This document shows positions 11,640 to 23,779 of a DNA stretch of 64,000 nt, in pieces. The number at the start of each line of letters is the position of its first letter. Positions within the stretch are counted from its first letter, which is position 1. The stretch is taken from the NCBI GenBank assembly GCA_018105865.1, contig CM030840.1, positions 13,285,794 to 13,349,793 on the forward strand, read 5' to 3'. The translations under genes and the position numbers were made by a program. The stretch is from Metaphire vulgaris. Its lineage: Eukaryota > Annelida > Clitellata > Crassiclitellata > Megascolecidae. The notes under the pieces are model-generated. The model was given only the letters and a program-made list of their open reading frames with translations, was not told where the DNA came from and did no database searches.

Positions 11640-11900
11640 CTTTTCTTCTGATCGCGCCCGGATGCGGTTCTTCGACGCTCACTTCCGGTCTGCTGCGAAC
11701 GACCGGAAGTAGACCAAATCGTCGACGAAAATCTGCGGCGTATGTTCGAGATTCGGGCGCTGCATAATTAAACAGCGTTCGTTGTAGGCATAAAGACGCA
11801 CACGCATTGTCTTTGATTTGGACGCACGATTGACAATGACGTCGATGATGACGTCACCGAACGATTTTTTCGTCATCGTTTTAGAAATGGCGGCTGTTTA
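11640..11900. promoter_or_regulatory. Candidate CpG-rich promoter with ETS, CRE and YY1-like motifs
   Basis: Two facing ETS-type sites (ACTTCCGGT near 11690 and ACCGGAAGT near 11702-11710), a consensus CRE TGACGTCA at 11849-11856 with a near copy TGACGTCG at 11837-11844, and a YY1-like AAATGGCGGC at about 11885-11894 are packed into 200 bp. A minus-strand frame of 65 codons starts at 11876 and a plus-strand ATG of 28 codons starts inside the YY1-like motif; neither protein is recognised. The motifs are read directly; promoter activity is inferred. Confidence 0.4.
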
Positions 11901-12075
11901 CTTTTCTACGAAAAAAATCAGATTAACATTCAAACTTATTTATTCCAAGATTTCTTTCAACATTAAAGGGTGAAGAATTAGAATTGAATCCACACCGTTT
12001 TACTTTATTTCCAATTTCAGTATCTGTCGATTACTACTTACTTGCTATACTGAACAAGACTAAACGTTTTCCGGG

Positions 12076-12310
12076 CAGGGTTATTTCTAGGATTATCAAT
12101 TTGCGGGGGGCGTCGGTATATTCTGGGGGTCGGTCCCTGCTAAAAAAAGGTCTGAAAAGCAAAAAAGGTCATCCACGGCTCAACAGAAGATTGTCCCTTG
12201 TCCCTTCCTAAAATTTTCTGACAAGCAAAAAAGGTGATCCCTGGATCAGATTGGGAGAGGTGTTGTGGGTGTCGGCCTCAAATGGGGGGTAGGGGTGTAA
12301 AATATCTCTG
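12076..12310. mobile_element. hAT-type MITE, CAGGGTTATTTCTAGG end
   Basis: Perfect 8-bp duplications TTTCCGGG at 12068-12075 and 12311-12318. The end motif is related to 18622-18954 and 56825-56999. The interior contains GACAAGCAAAAAAGG at about 12220 and a variant at about 12153. Confidence 0.85.
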
Positions 12311-12342
12311 TTTCCGGGTAATGTTGGCGCTTATGTCAATGT

Positions 12343-12541
12343 TCAGAAGTCGCGGTCTTTATTAGAGAAATATTTCCTGAAGCGTTTACCGGTATTTCTT
12401 GCTTGAAGGTTCATCACCTTGACACCAGGACAAGGTGGAGACAAAGGGCGAAGGTCGTGACCCGGTGCAGGTGCTGTCTGGAAGGTGTCAACAGACCGAC
12501 ACTCTGGAGCGCGGAATTGTCGGCCTTCAAACCGGGGGAGT
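12343..12541 (-). other. Candidate terminal exon, unrecognised protein
   Basis: On the minus strand the tract cacctatttccttcag is a strong splice acceptor ending at 12542. It opens a frame of 65 codons (phase 2) ending in TGA at 12345-12343. The start of the peptide reads LPRFEGRQFRAPECR. An AATAAA lies inside the frame near 12366-12361, which is unusual for coding sequence. It could be a last exon of an unknown gene between the two main genes, or chance. No partner exon was found. Confidence 0.22.
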
Positions 12542-12598
12542 CTGAAGGAAATAGGTGAAAATCACCTGTTAATGATTCCATCAGGTAAAACAGAAATA

Positions 12599-12782
12599 CA
12601 GTTAAACTTCGTTATATAAAGTACTTAGCGGGTCTGTAATATTGAGTACCTTATATCCGAGGTACGTTATATCCCATACCATCCGATACGGTAGCGCATC
12701 ACACGGGACCGTATACGTTGCGGTACGTTATAACCGAGGATACGTTATAACCGAATCCGTTTTATAGCGAAGTTCTACCCTA
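12599..12782. mobile_element. Short inverted-repeat element, AACTTCGTTATA ends
   Basis: CAGTTAAACTTCGTTATA at the left and TTATAGCGAAGTTCTACC at the right are imperfect inverted repeats around TACGTTATA-rich sequence. A related stretch lies at about 50150-50300. No convincing target duplication was found. Confidence 0.5.
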
Positions 12783-13131
12783 ACAGCTTTCAAAAATCAT
12801 CAAATAACCTACGCATTTAGTACTCTCACTGATTCATCGTCACCACTAACATGTTCTTCGTAGTCATCATCAACATCATCATCATCATGGTGGTCGACAT
12901 CGTCGTCATCATCAGTAACAATATCGGCATAGAAATTATTGAAGTCGTCATGGCATTCTTTACTTATCTCCGGAACTGCACATGGCTATAATCAATTACT
13001 GTAATTACAGTATCACCCTTTTCTAATTTCCAGATTGCATTGCGCGTTCGGTGGTCCGCAGAAGTTTAAAAAATCCACTACCATTACTACGTTTTCATGA
13101 CTGCAAACCGCGGGTGCATTGTAATGACTTA

Positions 13132-13432
13132 CAGTGGCGGCTCTAGGACTTCTTGGTGGGGAGAGAGGGATGAAATGAATTCATAGGAAGTTGGTGGGGG
13201 ATGAAAAGAGAAGGAAAAATCAATGAACTTTGCCGAAAAAGACTGACAAAGGGAATTTTTCTCCCAATCTTACTGCACTCGAAAAAAATAGGTTGAGAAG
13301 CTGCAAAGAAAATTCATCCGCATTTTTTCCCGTAGTTTTACTAGACCTTTACCCAAAAATAGGTTTGACAAGCAAAAAAGAAGTCCGGTGGGGGATGCAT
13401 CCCCACTCATCCCCCACGTGGAACTGCCACTG
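13132..13432. mobile_element. hAT-type MITE, CAGTGGCGGCTCT/GGAACTGCCACTG ends
   Basis: 301 bp, reverse orientation relative to 3215-3522, sharing the GATGCATCCCC block. Flanks atgactta and gtgacata agree at 6 of 8. The interior carries TTGACAAGCAAAAAAG at about 13365-13380. Confidence 0.75.
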
Positions 13433-13878
13433 GTGACATAGCAGAGGACTGCAAGAGAAATGTACGTTTGAATGATGTTATTTGTCCTAATAAACACCCA
13501 CTCCCCATCGCCTTCCATTACATTATTTAGACCGCATCAACAGCTGCTGCTATAGTCAAGTGTAGAGGCATACATATTACAAGCAGACATACAAATAGGC
13601 CTATACACTTACTTGCACACACGCACACATATACAAACATACATACATTAATACATACATACATACATATATGCACACATAAAGACAGACGGACAGACAG
13701 ACATGCACACAATTAGCTTAATGGAATTATTTTCTGGGAATTAGCGGTCCCGTATATACTCACAGCTGATTCTCCGAAAATAATTGTATTAGGCTACTTT
13801 TGTTGAGCGGAGAACAACATACTGTAAGTTATATGTGTGTGTGTGCGTGTGTGATTTTGGGGATTCTGAGGGTGGTAG

Positions 13879-14046
13879 CAGTGATTTATCCAGGCCTGTT
13901 AGGAGGATATCCCCTCACTTCCACCCCTCATCACAAAAATTCCCCAATCCCAGCACTGACACAAATTTTTGCATTGAACTGTGTCTCTTCCCCTCCAGCC
14001 AAGTCAGCCCCCCGCCAAAAAAGCCTGGAGTCTGGATAAAACACTG
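13879..14046. mobile_element. MITE in the 3' flank of the cysteine-module gene
   Basis: CAGTGATTTATCCAGGCCTG and CTGGAGTCTGGATAAAACACTG are imperfect terminal inverted repeats. It lies 37 bp beyond the stop codon of the minus-strand gene, so it probably forms part of that gene's 3' UTR or terminator region. A related element is at 40621-40769. No clear TSD. Confidence 0.6.
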
Positions 14047-14083
14047 GACCGTGGCCATAAGCGTGAGTGGTTGCTCATGTATA

Positions 14084-16157
14084 CTACTGATACTCGCATC
14101 TGGCGCAGATATGAACGGCAGGTTCGTTCGGCCTACAGCGATGGCAGACGAGCCCCTGGGCGCAGTAGCTTCTCTCGTTGATCTCGTCACAGCGAGATCT
14201 CAACGGTAACTCCAGCGTGGCTGAAAAATAACGACACCGCACTGTCGTTGCATGGCAACAATGACAACAACAACAACAACAACAGAAAAAGAAAATGTTG
14301 CAAGAACATAGCAACTGCATTGCTCAGCTGGTTTTACGGTGGCCATTACGCAATTCGATTAAACAGATCTATAATAATTTTGACTTCTGTATACGCTAGG
14401 AAGATTAGTAACCTAAATCGAAATTCTTCTTCAGGAATTTTCGCAAATCTTGAGAAGGAAATTTGAATATTCATCTTTATTTAAATTTCCTTAGCTTGCC
14501 CCCTTTTTATTCATCTGGCGTCTCTTTCTAATAAGTCCGTAAATATAGGAAAATTAGTTAAAATAATTTTACATTCTTAGCCTTTCGTAGATTAAAACTC
14601 CATTGATTGCCGGAGCTTACATCTATGAACACGCATTCGACGAAAATGAATTGCATCATGAATTAAAGAGCGTATTGTAGAATTTAATAAACCAGTTTTA
14701 CAGCTATACTCAGTGGCGGCTCCTAAATTTGGAAAGATGGGGTCATTGGGGGATGGAGGGTCCAACTTCTATGCATGGGGCCAACTATATTTCATAAGCC
14801 ATGACTAGAGTCAAGTTGCTTAAAATGAGTGCAGTAAACTATGGCCACCAGAAGCCATACATTCAATAGAAGGCACGGGTCCCCATGGGTCCCTGTAAAC
14901 CCCCTCTGTAAGCATAACACAATTTCTACTGAAACAAGTTGATAAATTCAACGTTGCTGTGCTGTTTAAAACGAAGTTGGGACGTAGAAATTACCTCCAG
15001 ATTTGGCACATTTGGTGTTACCGGCAACCGACTTGTATCCGGTGGGGCACGAGCACTGCTCGTCGACGCACACGGCCCCGCCTTCGCATTCGTAGTCTCG
15101 CCTGCATCCGGTCTCCCAGATGGACACTGAAAAATCCCAACCTTCGGACTGAAGTGGTCGAACCACAACACAGCAATAATATTGGAAACGGAGAATGTTA
15201 CGCTAAACTTAGCGCGTCGTAGCTATAGGGCGCTAACGTAGCCTATGCTATACACTGTAGGCTACAGATAAGTTGGCTGCACTCCTAGTAAGTAAGTAAG
15301 AAGATAAGTATGTATAAAGGTACACTCCATAGGCTCAGCGCCCGTACGGAGAACCGAAGGGTTAGCGCCTTCAGTTTTACATGGCAACGGCTGAATGAGG
15401 GCGATTGCCAGCCGTTCCCTTTAAGTATGCATATACCAAGTTTTTATAGCGCTACCCGCAAGCTTGGCGCAGTGCACCAGTCTATTCATGAGCTCTAAGT
15501 GATTCTAGACTCCTGGACTCGAGCTCTTCTGCTAGGTGGCTGCTGTGACCATGAGTTGATGGGAGGCTAATGACTCAATGAGTGAGTAATTCTACGAGGA
15601 CACTAGTTATGCGATTACACTTTATCTAGGCTGCACTTCTATCCCCTCTTTTCCCGTTTTGATTTCCCTGAGGTGGGAAGCGAAAAAATACCACGGCATC
15701 AATTCGAATATTGCAAACGATGGCCAGATGGCGTGCGTGTTCGCTGGCTATGGGACAATCAATGAACAACCAACAGTCGGCTAATTACAAGCGAAGCGTC
15801 TCCGTGTGATACTCCATCTGTTTCCGTCGAAAAAGCGGATATGTTGACCATGAGCGCCCATACAGTGGGGCAAAAGGTACTCATGCCTCCACGGAAAATG
15901 CAAATCTATTTTTAGTTAACTATATTTTTTACTTTCAAACATTATTTCGGCACTAAAACACTATTGATACGCAAAGTGAAATCGAGAAACCTAAATTTAC
16001 TGTAATTGATTTATTTATTTTTCGATGGATTGTAAATCGCCGATAATTACTTACAACGTCGGCACGATTTGATGTCTTGTTTGTAACCGTCTCTACAGCG
16101 ACATACGCCATTTTGCCCACATTCGACTTCACGCTCCGATGAGCCGTAAGCTGCAAC

Positions 16158-16195
<38 letters not shown>

Positions 16196-17309
16196 AATAA
16201 ATTACTGGAAATATCTTCTCTTCAAATTTACTATTTCGATCTATGACGCTTTCTTCGATCCATAGTTACTGACATTGCACGAGCTCTTCATTTTATTGAT
16301 ATATAGTTCTATTTCTTGAATGAACATTTTCACAATACGATGTCATCGAATTTGAACTGTCCACAAAATATATTGTATGACAAAAAGCAATTGAAATCAT
16401 TAATCATTACTGGGTGGCATTGGCCTATTCATTTCAAGAAAAGATAACGACTGTTTGTAATGAGTCAAATAAAAATCCTATAGGCAATGAAGTTAGGTTT
16501 GAATCATGTGATATTGTCAGATACAGTAAGCATATAAACATTGGGGCCTCGGTGGGGCCTCGGCGGGGGCGGGACCCTCTATTCTGGTTGGAGCCGGTCG
16601 TTGGATTTGCGCAAAATCGTTGTTTTTGTGGGTGTGGATGGTAGCATAATCGAAAAGAATACAGTTCATTTACGACCTTTTCCTGCCCGTCAGACTTTTT
16701 GACCCTAAACTGTCGACGTCCCCCGTACCCCCTCCCCACCCCAATTCCGGAAACCTGACCACGCCACTGCATATATATAAAACCTAAATATAGAACAAAC
16801 TATTTTCTCTCCATGGTGTTCCTTCAATTCTAAGTCGTCCTAAGCAACAAAGAGACCCCCCCCCACTGACGACCAGGTGATCGCATACCTGATTCGTGGT
16901 AGCAGACATCGATGGACGGATTACACTTGGCACCCAGCGGTCTGGAATTCGGATGAATGCACAGGCCGGAGGCGGAGGCGCCCTGGTGCCCGTGCGGACA
17001 GCGGCAGGTACCGTTGACGCACGCCAGCGTGTCGGAACAGGTGTCGCTGACGCCGTCACACGGTTCGTTGGCGCGCCGTACTTAGAACACAGAGGACGGC
17101 GCGACAGAAGGCGTTAAATAACGAATCATTTCGTAATACAGTAATACTGTAGATCAATAAATCGAATCTAACGCTATATAAATAAAACGCAGTCAAGTCT
17201 GATATTGATCAATTATGCGTTCTGGGCAAATTGAGTGGTACCGATTTAAATAAACCGTAGCGTAATTTAAGATGGCTTCGGAGGCATGCATATATATATA
17301 CATATACAC

Positions 17310-17357
<48 letters not shown>

Positions 17358-20300
17358 CTACTCCAACTCTGACTGATTTCTGGAATAGATCTTGCCTGGT
17401 TGACCACGAACTTTCGGCTATGGGCAGTGGGAACATCCATATAGTACGTACGCACTGGGGGAGGAGGGTCGAATTTGGGAGATTTTCCTATGCACGCTAT
17501 GTGCAATGGGGGGAGGAGGAGATGAAAAGGACTTTTTGCATACGTACTATATGGATGAATCCTATAGCTATTTTAACGGTAGATTAAGCACATAGGAATA
17601 AGCAGCCTCTACTGTAGCTGCCCCCGAAAGCGCTATAAGAATTCGCGAGATTTCACTTACTTACTGCCGGTGTGAAAGCCACTAGGGGCGCTAAGGGGGC
17701 TTGAACCTCGTTCCGTCAGCCAACCGCTCCAACGCGTAACCCACTCTACCATCTTCAGCCTCCTCTATTTTCACCCATAACGGGTTTCGAAAACACGCAA
17801 CCTTGAGGTTCGCAACGCCGAGGTGTGAAACAGGGGCGGTTCCACGTTGGGGATGACTGGGAATGCATCTCCCTCCACCGACCTTTTTTTCTTGTCAGCC
17901 TTTTTGTCCGGGTTTATTTACATTCGCTGGGTAAAACACTGATGATGACCTCTTTTCCCTTGTCAACCTTTTTCGTGGATTTCATTTCACCATCCCCCAC
18001 CAACTTCCTAGAAATTAATTGCATGTCCCCGCCAAGAATTCTTGGAACCGTCACTGGTGTGAAGCACAAATTTGGCGTAGCTCTATCGCTCACTCGATTC
18101 GATTCTACAGCAGACAGTGACGTACAAACAGTGAAAGACAAGTGACCACACACGTATACATTACATTAATTTCACTCAGCAAAAACGTTCATAACTCCTT
18201 TATCAATATACAGTAATCGCAGCGTGACCGCTTTTGAGTGATTTGTTCAGAAGAGGCGCTGTGCAAATATTCTGTCACATCACATTTATTGGATTGCTCT
18301 GCGTGTGCCCATAGTAACTAATCACATCTGTTGCTGATAAGTAAGTAGCAACGGCATAAACTATCAGATGGAACTCGTCTATCTATTTGCTAGAGCAAGT
18401 TCTGCGGGTCCTGAATGCATTATTAATTTACTTAGACTTGGCCTAATATGCGAGGATTCAGGGGTGGCCAACCCGCTGCCCGCGGGGCGCATATGGCCCG
18501 GCGGCTGCTAGTTGGTGGCCCGCAGGACGTCTTTTTTATACAAATTTCATTGGTCCTATTTATGCGTGCAATATTGAGTCTTGAGTAAGACTTTTAGTTC
18601 TTGGGCTTAATTTAGTAGAATCAGGGATATTTTTACACCCCCTAACACTCCAAAACTTGAGGTCGACACCCCCACAAAATTTGGTAATGCGACAATGGTA
18701 TGTATACAAAATGCATACTAATTAGCTCAGAACACCCCCCATGGAGAAGGGACACCCCAACTTTTATTGTCGGATGTTGTCGGATGCCCTTTTTTGCTTG
18801 TCAGAGGTTTTTAGAGACTTTTAGGGCTTTTTGGTTGCTTTTGGGACTTCATGGCGTTTTTTTCTTGTCAGCCTTTTTGCGGGCAGAGACTTAAAAATTC
18901 CGACACCCCCAGATTTTCCCGACACCCCAATTCAAAATTCTAGAAATAACACTGAGTAGAATAGTAAATTGCAATCCACTCACCTATCTCCTCGATCATT
19001 TTGATTCCCTAACCCATGTGGTCCCAACACCGTGCCCTCCCTTCCTTTACCAACCTTAGCGTTTAAGTCCCCCCATAACAATTTTCACTTCATCTGATTT
19101 ACATATTTCCATAGCTTTATCTCTAGCTCTTCGTAAAACTGTTCTACTTAATCTTCATCGTGATCTGTTGTCGGCGCATACGCTTGTATAACGTTTATAT
19201 TAAACGGTTTTGCATGCAGTTTTAGTATTATTACTCTTTCTGATATTGCCCTGTATCCTATTATGCATTTCGCTACTTTTTCGTCTAAGGTGATTGCCAC
19301 GCCTGTTATCATGCTTTTCCCCGCCTGAGTAAATAAGCGTCATGCCATCTGAGATCATTTCCCCCGTTCCTGTCCACTGTGTTTCTGCCACTCCCAACAT
19401 GTTCACTTGTAGTATTTTCATTTCTTTCATCGCATTTGCTAGCCACAGACACGTGGCATTTTACAAAGGATGCTGAAGATTTCATGGATGGAAAAGAAAA
19501 CCAATTAAGAGATCTTAAATGAAATTGGAATAAAAAGTCTGATGGTAACTATCAAAAATGGCAGATTTCCTTCTTTGGACACATAGTGAGGAAGGAAGAC
19601 CTGGAGCATTTGGCAATAACCGGAAAAGTGGAGTGGAAAAGAGCAAGAGGAAGGCAAAGAAACACCTGTGTACATGTAGACTGCATACGATAAAGAATTG
19701 AGAGAGAAAAGAACATCGAATTAATAAGAGGATGTCAAGATCGAACAAAGTGGAAATCCATGGTCGCTAACGTATAAATACACAGCACCTAAAGAAGAAG
19801 AAATTGCCTTTAAACTGCTATTTACTGTACTGTAACTGTTACCAGTTACTACCGTTTACGCGACTGCAGTCATTGTCACCAGGGCGCGATTTGCGGGGGT
19901 AGGGGGGAATCCCCCCCCTCCCACTGTCCAACTGCATCCCCCTACTGCTACATCCCCCACCACTACATTCCCCCACTGCTACAGTTTCCAACAACTACAT
20001 CCCACCCAAGCTCGACATATCCCCCCACTGCTCCAGGTCACAAATCGCCCCATGATTGTCACTACTGCTAGAAACAATGCATAAAAGGCTATAGAGAAAC
20101 GCGTGGCTCTCTTCGTGTCGAATGTCGATCAACATTTATAACGCCCTGGGCCCTTGTAACAAAAGGATGACCACACTTGAGCTTGATACTTATTTGGCAA
20201 AGTTCTGCGCACGTACCTGTGCTGTTTCAACTAATGCCAAGAGTTTGTGCCATTCGTTATTGCGTATTTTTTTGTCTCCGTCGGTTTCCTATCACAACAG

Positions 20301-23300
20301 AAAGTGGCATTCGACAGAAAAATAGTCGTCACGACGCTCTAATTAATCTAAGTCTATGCCATGGGAATGAGGAAACAGCCACGATCAGGTCAACACAGAG
20401 CTCAATGATATGCCAAAAATCGATGACGGCTGCTCCAATGCGATTTTCCCGAACACGAGGGACAATCGCAACGGGTGGAATAAGACGACGTCATATCGAC
20501 AGCGCGCGTGGTTTAGTCGGCGCGGACTTGGCGATTCCGACTTGCTGTGCTGGACCGTTACTGTACCGCGTGCAATTTGTGCGTTATCGGATCAAGTCGA
20601 TGGCAAGCGCCAGAACGCGGCCTGTCAAGTTGTTTTCCGCATCTGACGATTAATTAGCCAGGTGTGGTGACGCCACTGACTTCAGCCCTCCCCCTAACTC
20701 ACAATGCCCCTTGCTCAACCGACCAGAAAACGCGTCTCTATAGCATTGCACTGTGTTTTGCAATGTGATATTCGCCATCCAGTCACTCGTCAATCAGCAG
20801 ATATTAAATAAAATGCCAAACAGAAAATCTACTACCAAAGGCCAACGCTTGCAATGTATTTCTGTTTCCCCGGGCGCTAGGATAGAGACCTCTTTAGAGA
20901 CCCAACCAAGCTCAAATCAAAGCAACCATTCTATCGATCTTTCTAAAGCACTCGCAGTCCCAATTGTTCCGCTCTCCATTCGCCCGTTTTTATTCCTTCT
21001 TTTTATTCCTTTTATTTCTTCCTTCTTTCTTTTATTCCTACTTTGTTGCGATTAATTTAAATAATGCATTCAATATTTATTTCTCCACTGAGTAATAATG
21101 ATAATGATGATATTACTCAGTGTTTATTCTAAGCCCTCGAACCCCCCCCCTCAGTGTGAAATTCCCCTCCCCCAAATTGTGACATTTTGACATTAGTATG
21201 ACCTTCCAATGTCTGTTCCCCCAAATTTTAAACTCCCCCAATCAGTGGCGGCTCCACAAGGGGGATACGGGGGCAGGGCCATATTTTGACTTTTGGACGC
21301 CCTAGGCAGATTTGAATTTTCGCCCATTCACAGAAATCGATTACGATAACACATGACATCATGGAGATCAAGGAAAATGGAAAACACGCAGACACGCTGT
21401 ATGACTCTATCTGTGTTCAGGCTCCTATTTGAGTTGAACATATCAGAAATTTCGGGCATTTTTATCAATATATAGCTCCTTCTCGGACGGACATCTCATT
21501 TTTCTGCTGTTCAGCAACAAACAGTATGATCTTGAAAGAGTTGACTGAATTTAATTTTAACTAAGAAACATAATAACTTGAATTGAAGTTTAAATTTTGC
21601 TAAATTTTGCTCGTGTGACCGATGAACGTTGCGGGAATTGCGGGAAGGAAAATTGCGGCTTCGATTCTGTCCATAGTCCACAGTCTATTGACATCTATTG
21701 AACTATCTGGCGACCGATCTTCGGATCTTGAAGGCCGGATCCTCTACCACAGCTGAACTGACTGTCCCTGGACGCGTCTCGTCACTGTCGGTGATCGAAC
21801 TTTTCCGGTAGCTGCTGCGCGCGCTTGGAACTCACTTCCTGCTGACATCCAGGAGTCTCCATCACTCGACACATTCAAGAAACGCCTCAAGTCCTGGCTA
21901 TTCAGAACTAGTTACTGTATTTAGTTATTTAGTTATGTAATGTGTTCCCGCAGTCTGTCGACTAGTCACCACACTAATCTTGACTTTACTTTACTTACTT
22001 ACTTATTTTGTCTTTGGGTCAAACACTCAGCCGCTGGCCATAGCCCAGTGTTTCTCGAACTGTGGGTCGCGACCCAAAAGTGGGTCGCAGGGATCAGTAG
22101 GCTATAGTGGGTCGCTGGGTAGCGCGAAATTAGATTCACAAGTGTCATTTTCTAACCAATACCACAATGTCACAGGCCTTGAAAGTTGCAAGTAGGCCTA
22201 GGTTTTAAGAAATTTAATATGCCTGCAACACTCCATATATGGCTTATATTAAAATGATTAGTGCTTTATCTTATTTCGTTGACAATAAATATGTTTGCAG
22301 GGTCGCGGCATGTTACATAGCCACTAAATGGAGTCGCAAAGTTCCAAAAAATTGGAAAACCGTGGCCTATAGTGTTTTTATAAAATTAATCTTATTTCGC
22401 AAAGAAAACGTATTACGACCATTTTGCTCTGAAACTCCAATAACAACAGGGAATCTCTTTATATTTGTTCTATACCTAGCGGTTAAGCGATGTTGCCATA
22501 CTCATAAGATTTTTAGAATGCGTAATAAAGGTATGTTCGCGGCAAAATTTTAAGTAAAGCAATTTTGAAGATATTTCAATATTGCTCTCAGTTTTTCCTA
22601 ATTGACAAAAATATGAGCAATTCTGCCTAATATATCTGCCATATTTTCATTCGAATTGAATGAGACCTTTAGTTTTGCCATTTATTCAAAACTCAGAAGA
22701 TTCTTTTCAACTAACGTTCGCCAGGTGGCCAAATGCATTTTTATATATTACATGCTATGATAAGGGTCGCGATACGTTTAATACAAAACCACTGAACTGG
22801 GCCGCAGTTCCAAAATATATGGGAAACCCTGCTATAGCCTGTAGGGAGTGTAGGCTATAGTTATAATAGTGCTGCTAATCTGGGTTGTCATTTCATTTGG
22901 TACCATACGGTAGTCTGTATACACTGTAGTCTGTTACGGTACTGTATAAATTGCCAAACGCTATCAGCCTAATACTTTATGCCTACCGTAAGACGATATC
23001 TCACATAACAAATAGCAAGTCTGTTAAAAATGAAGGCATGTCTTACCAGTGGCGGCTCCACCGGGGGAGGCCCGGTGGGGCCCGTGCCCCCTATTGAGTG
23101 CCTGCCCCCCAGTGGCCCCCTGTTGGGACCCTATACTTAATGCTACATACATTAAACAACAAATGGTTGGCCCCCATGATTAGAAGTTGCCACCCCAATG
23201 GCCCCCCACTTGCCAAATCCTGGAGCCGCCACTAATTTTAGCCTATGTGTTATGACCATTGAAATTACAACGGTGCTCATGTCAGTGACGTCATGCAGCC

Positions 23301-23713
23301 CGCTATTATTTATGCCAAGAATAGCAGAGCAAATAAAAGAATGTTAAGTTATATTCATTCATTCATTATTCTATAAAAACGCGCCTCAAAAATTTTTCCC
23401 CGTTTTATTTCGCCCCTAAAAATTTTTCGCCCCTAGGCAGTGCCTAAACTGCCTAAGCCTTCAGGTGGCCATGCACTGGGGGCCCGTGCCCCCAACCCCG
23501 ATTGAGTGCCTGACCTCCCATTGGCCCTCCTGTTGGGACCCTATCCTTAATACTACATACCTAACAACAAATGGTTGGGCCCCCATGATTAGAAGTTGCC
23601 ACCCCAACGGCCCCCCACTTGCCAAATCCTGGAGCCGCCACTGCCCCAGTGTCTAGAATAAACACTATTATTACTATTACTACTACTATGATTAATACAG
23701 CTACGCCTACTGT

Positions 23714-23779
<66 letters not shown>

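Larger units (their letters stand above)
21274..23473 (-). mobile_element. hAT-type element, CAGGGCCA ends (reverse copy)
   Basis: CAGGGCCATATTTTGACTTT at the left and ...CTTCAGGTGGCCATG at the right. Flanks tacggggg and cactgggg agree at 6 of 8. It is the reverse complement of the element at 56561-58518, with matching GACGCCCTAGGCAG, AAATCGATTACGA and ATGACGTCACTGACATG-type blocks. No intact transposase frame. Confidence 0.7.
21243..23643. mobile_element. Three-layer transposon nest, outermost CAGTGGCGGCTCC MITE
   Basis: CAGTGGCGGCTCCACAAGGGG at 21243 and the tail ...GGAGCCGCCACTG ending at 23643 are the two halves of one MITE, split by a larger insertion (21274-23473). That insertion in turn holds a complete hAT element (22046-22831), a LINE piece and a second copy of the CAGTGGCGGCTCC MITE (23047-23234). 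The outer flanks are C-rich and the target duplication is not resolvable. Confidence 0.7.
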
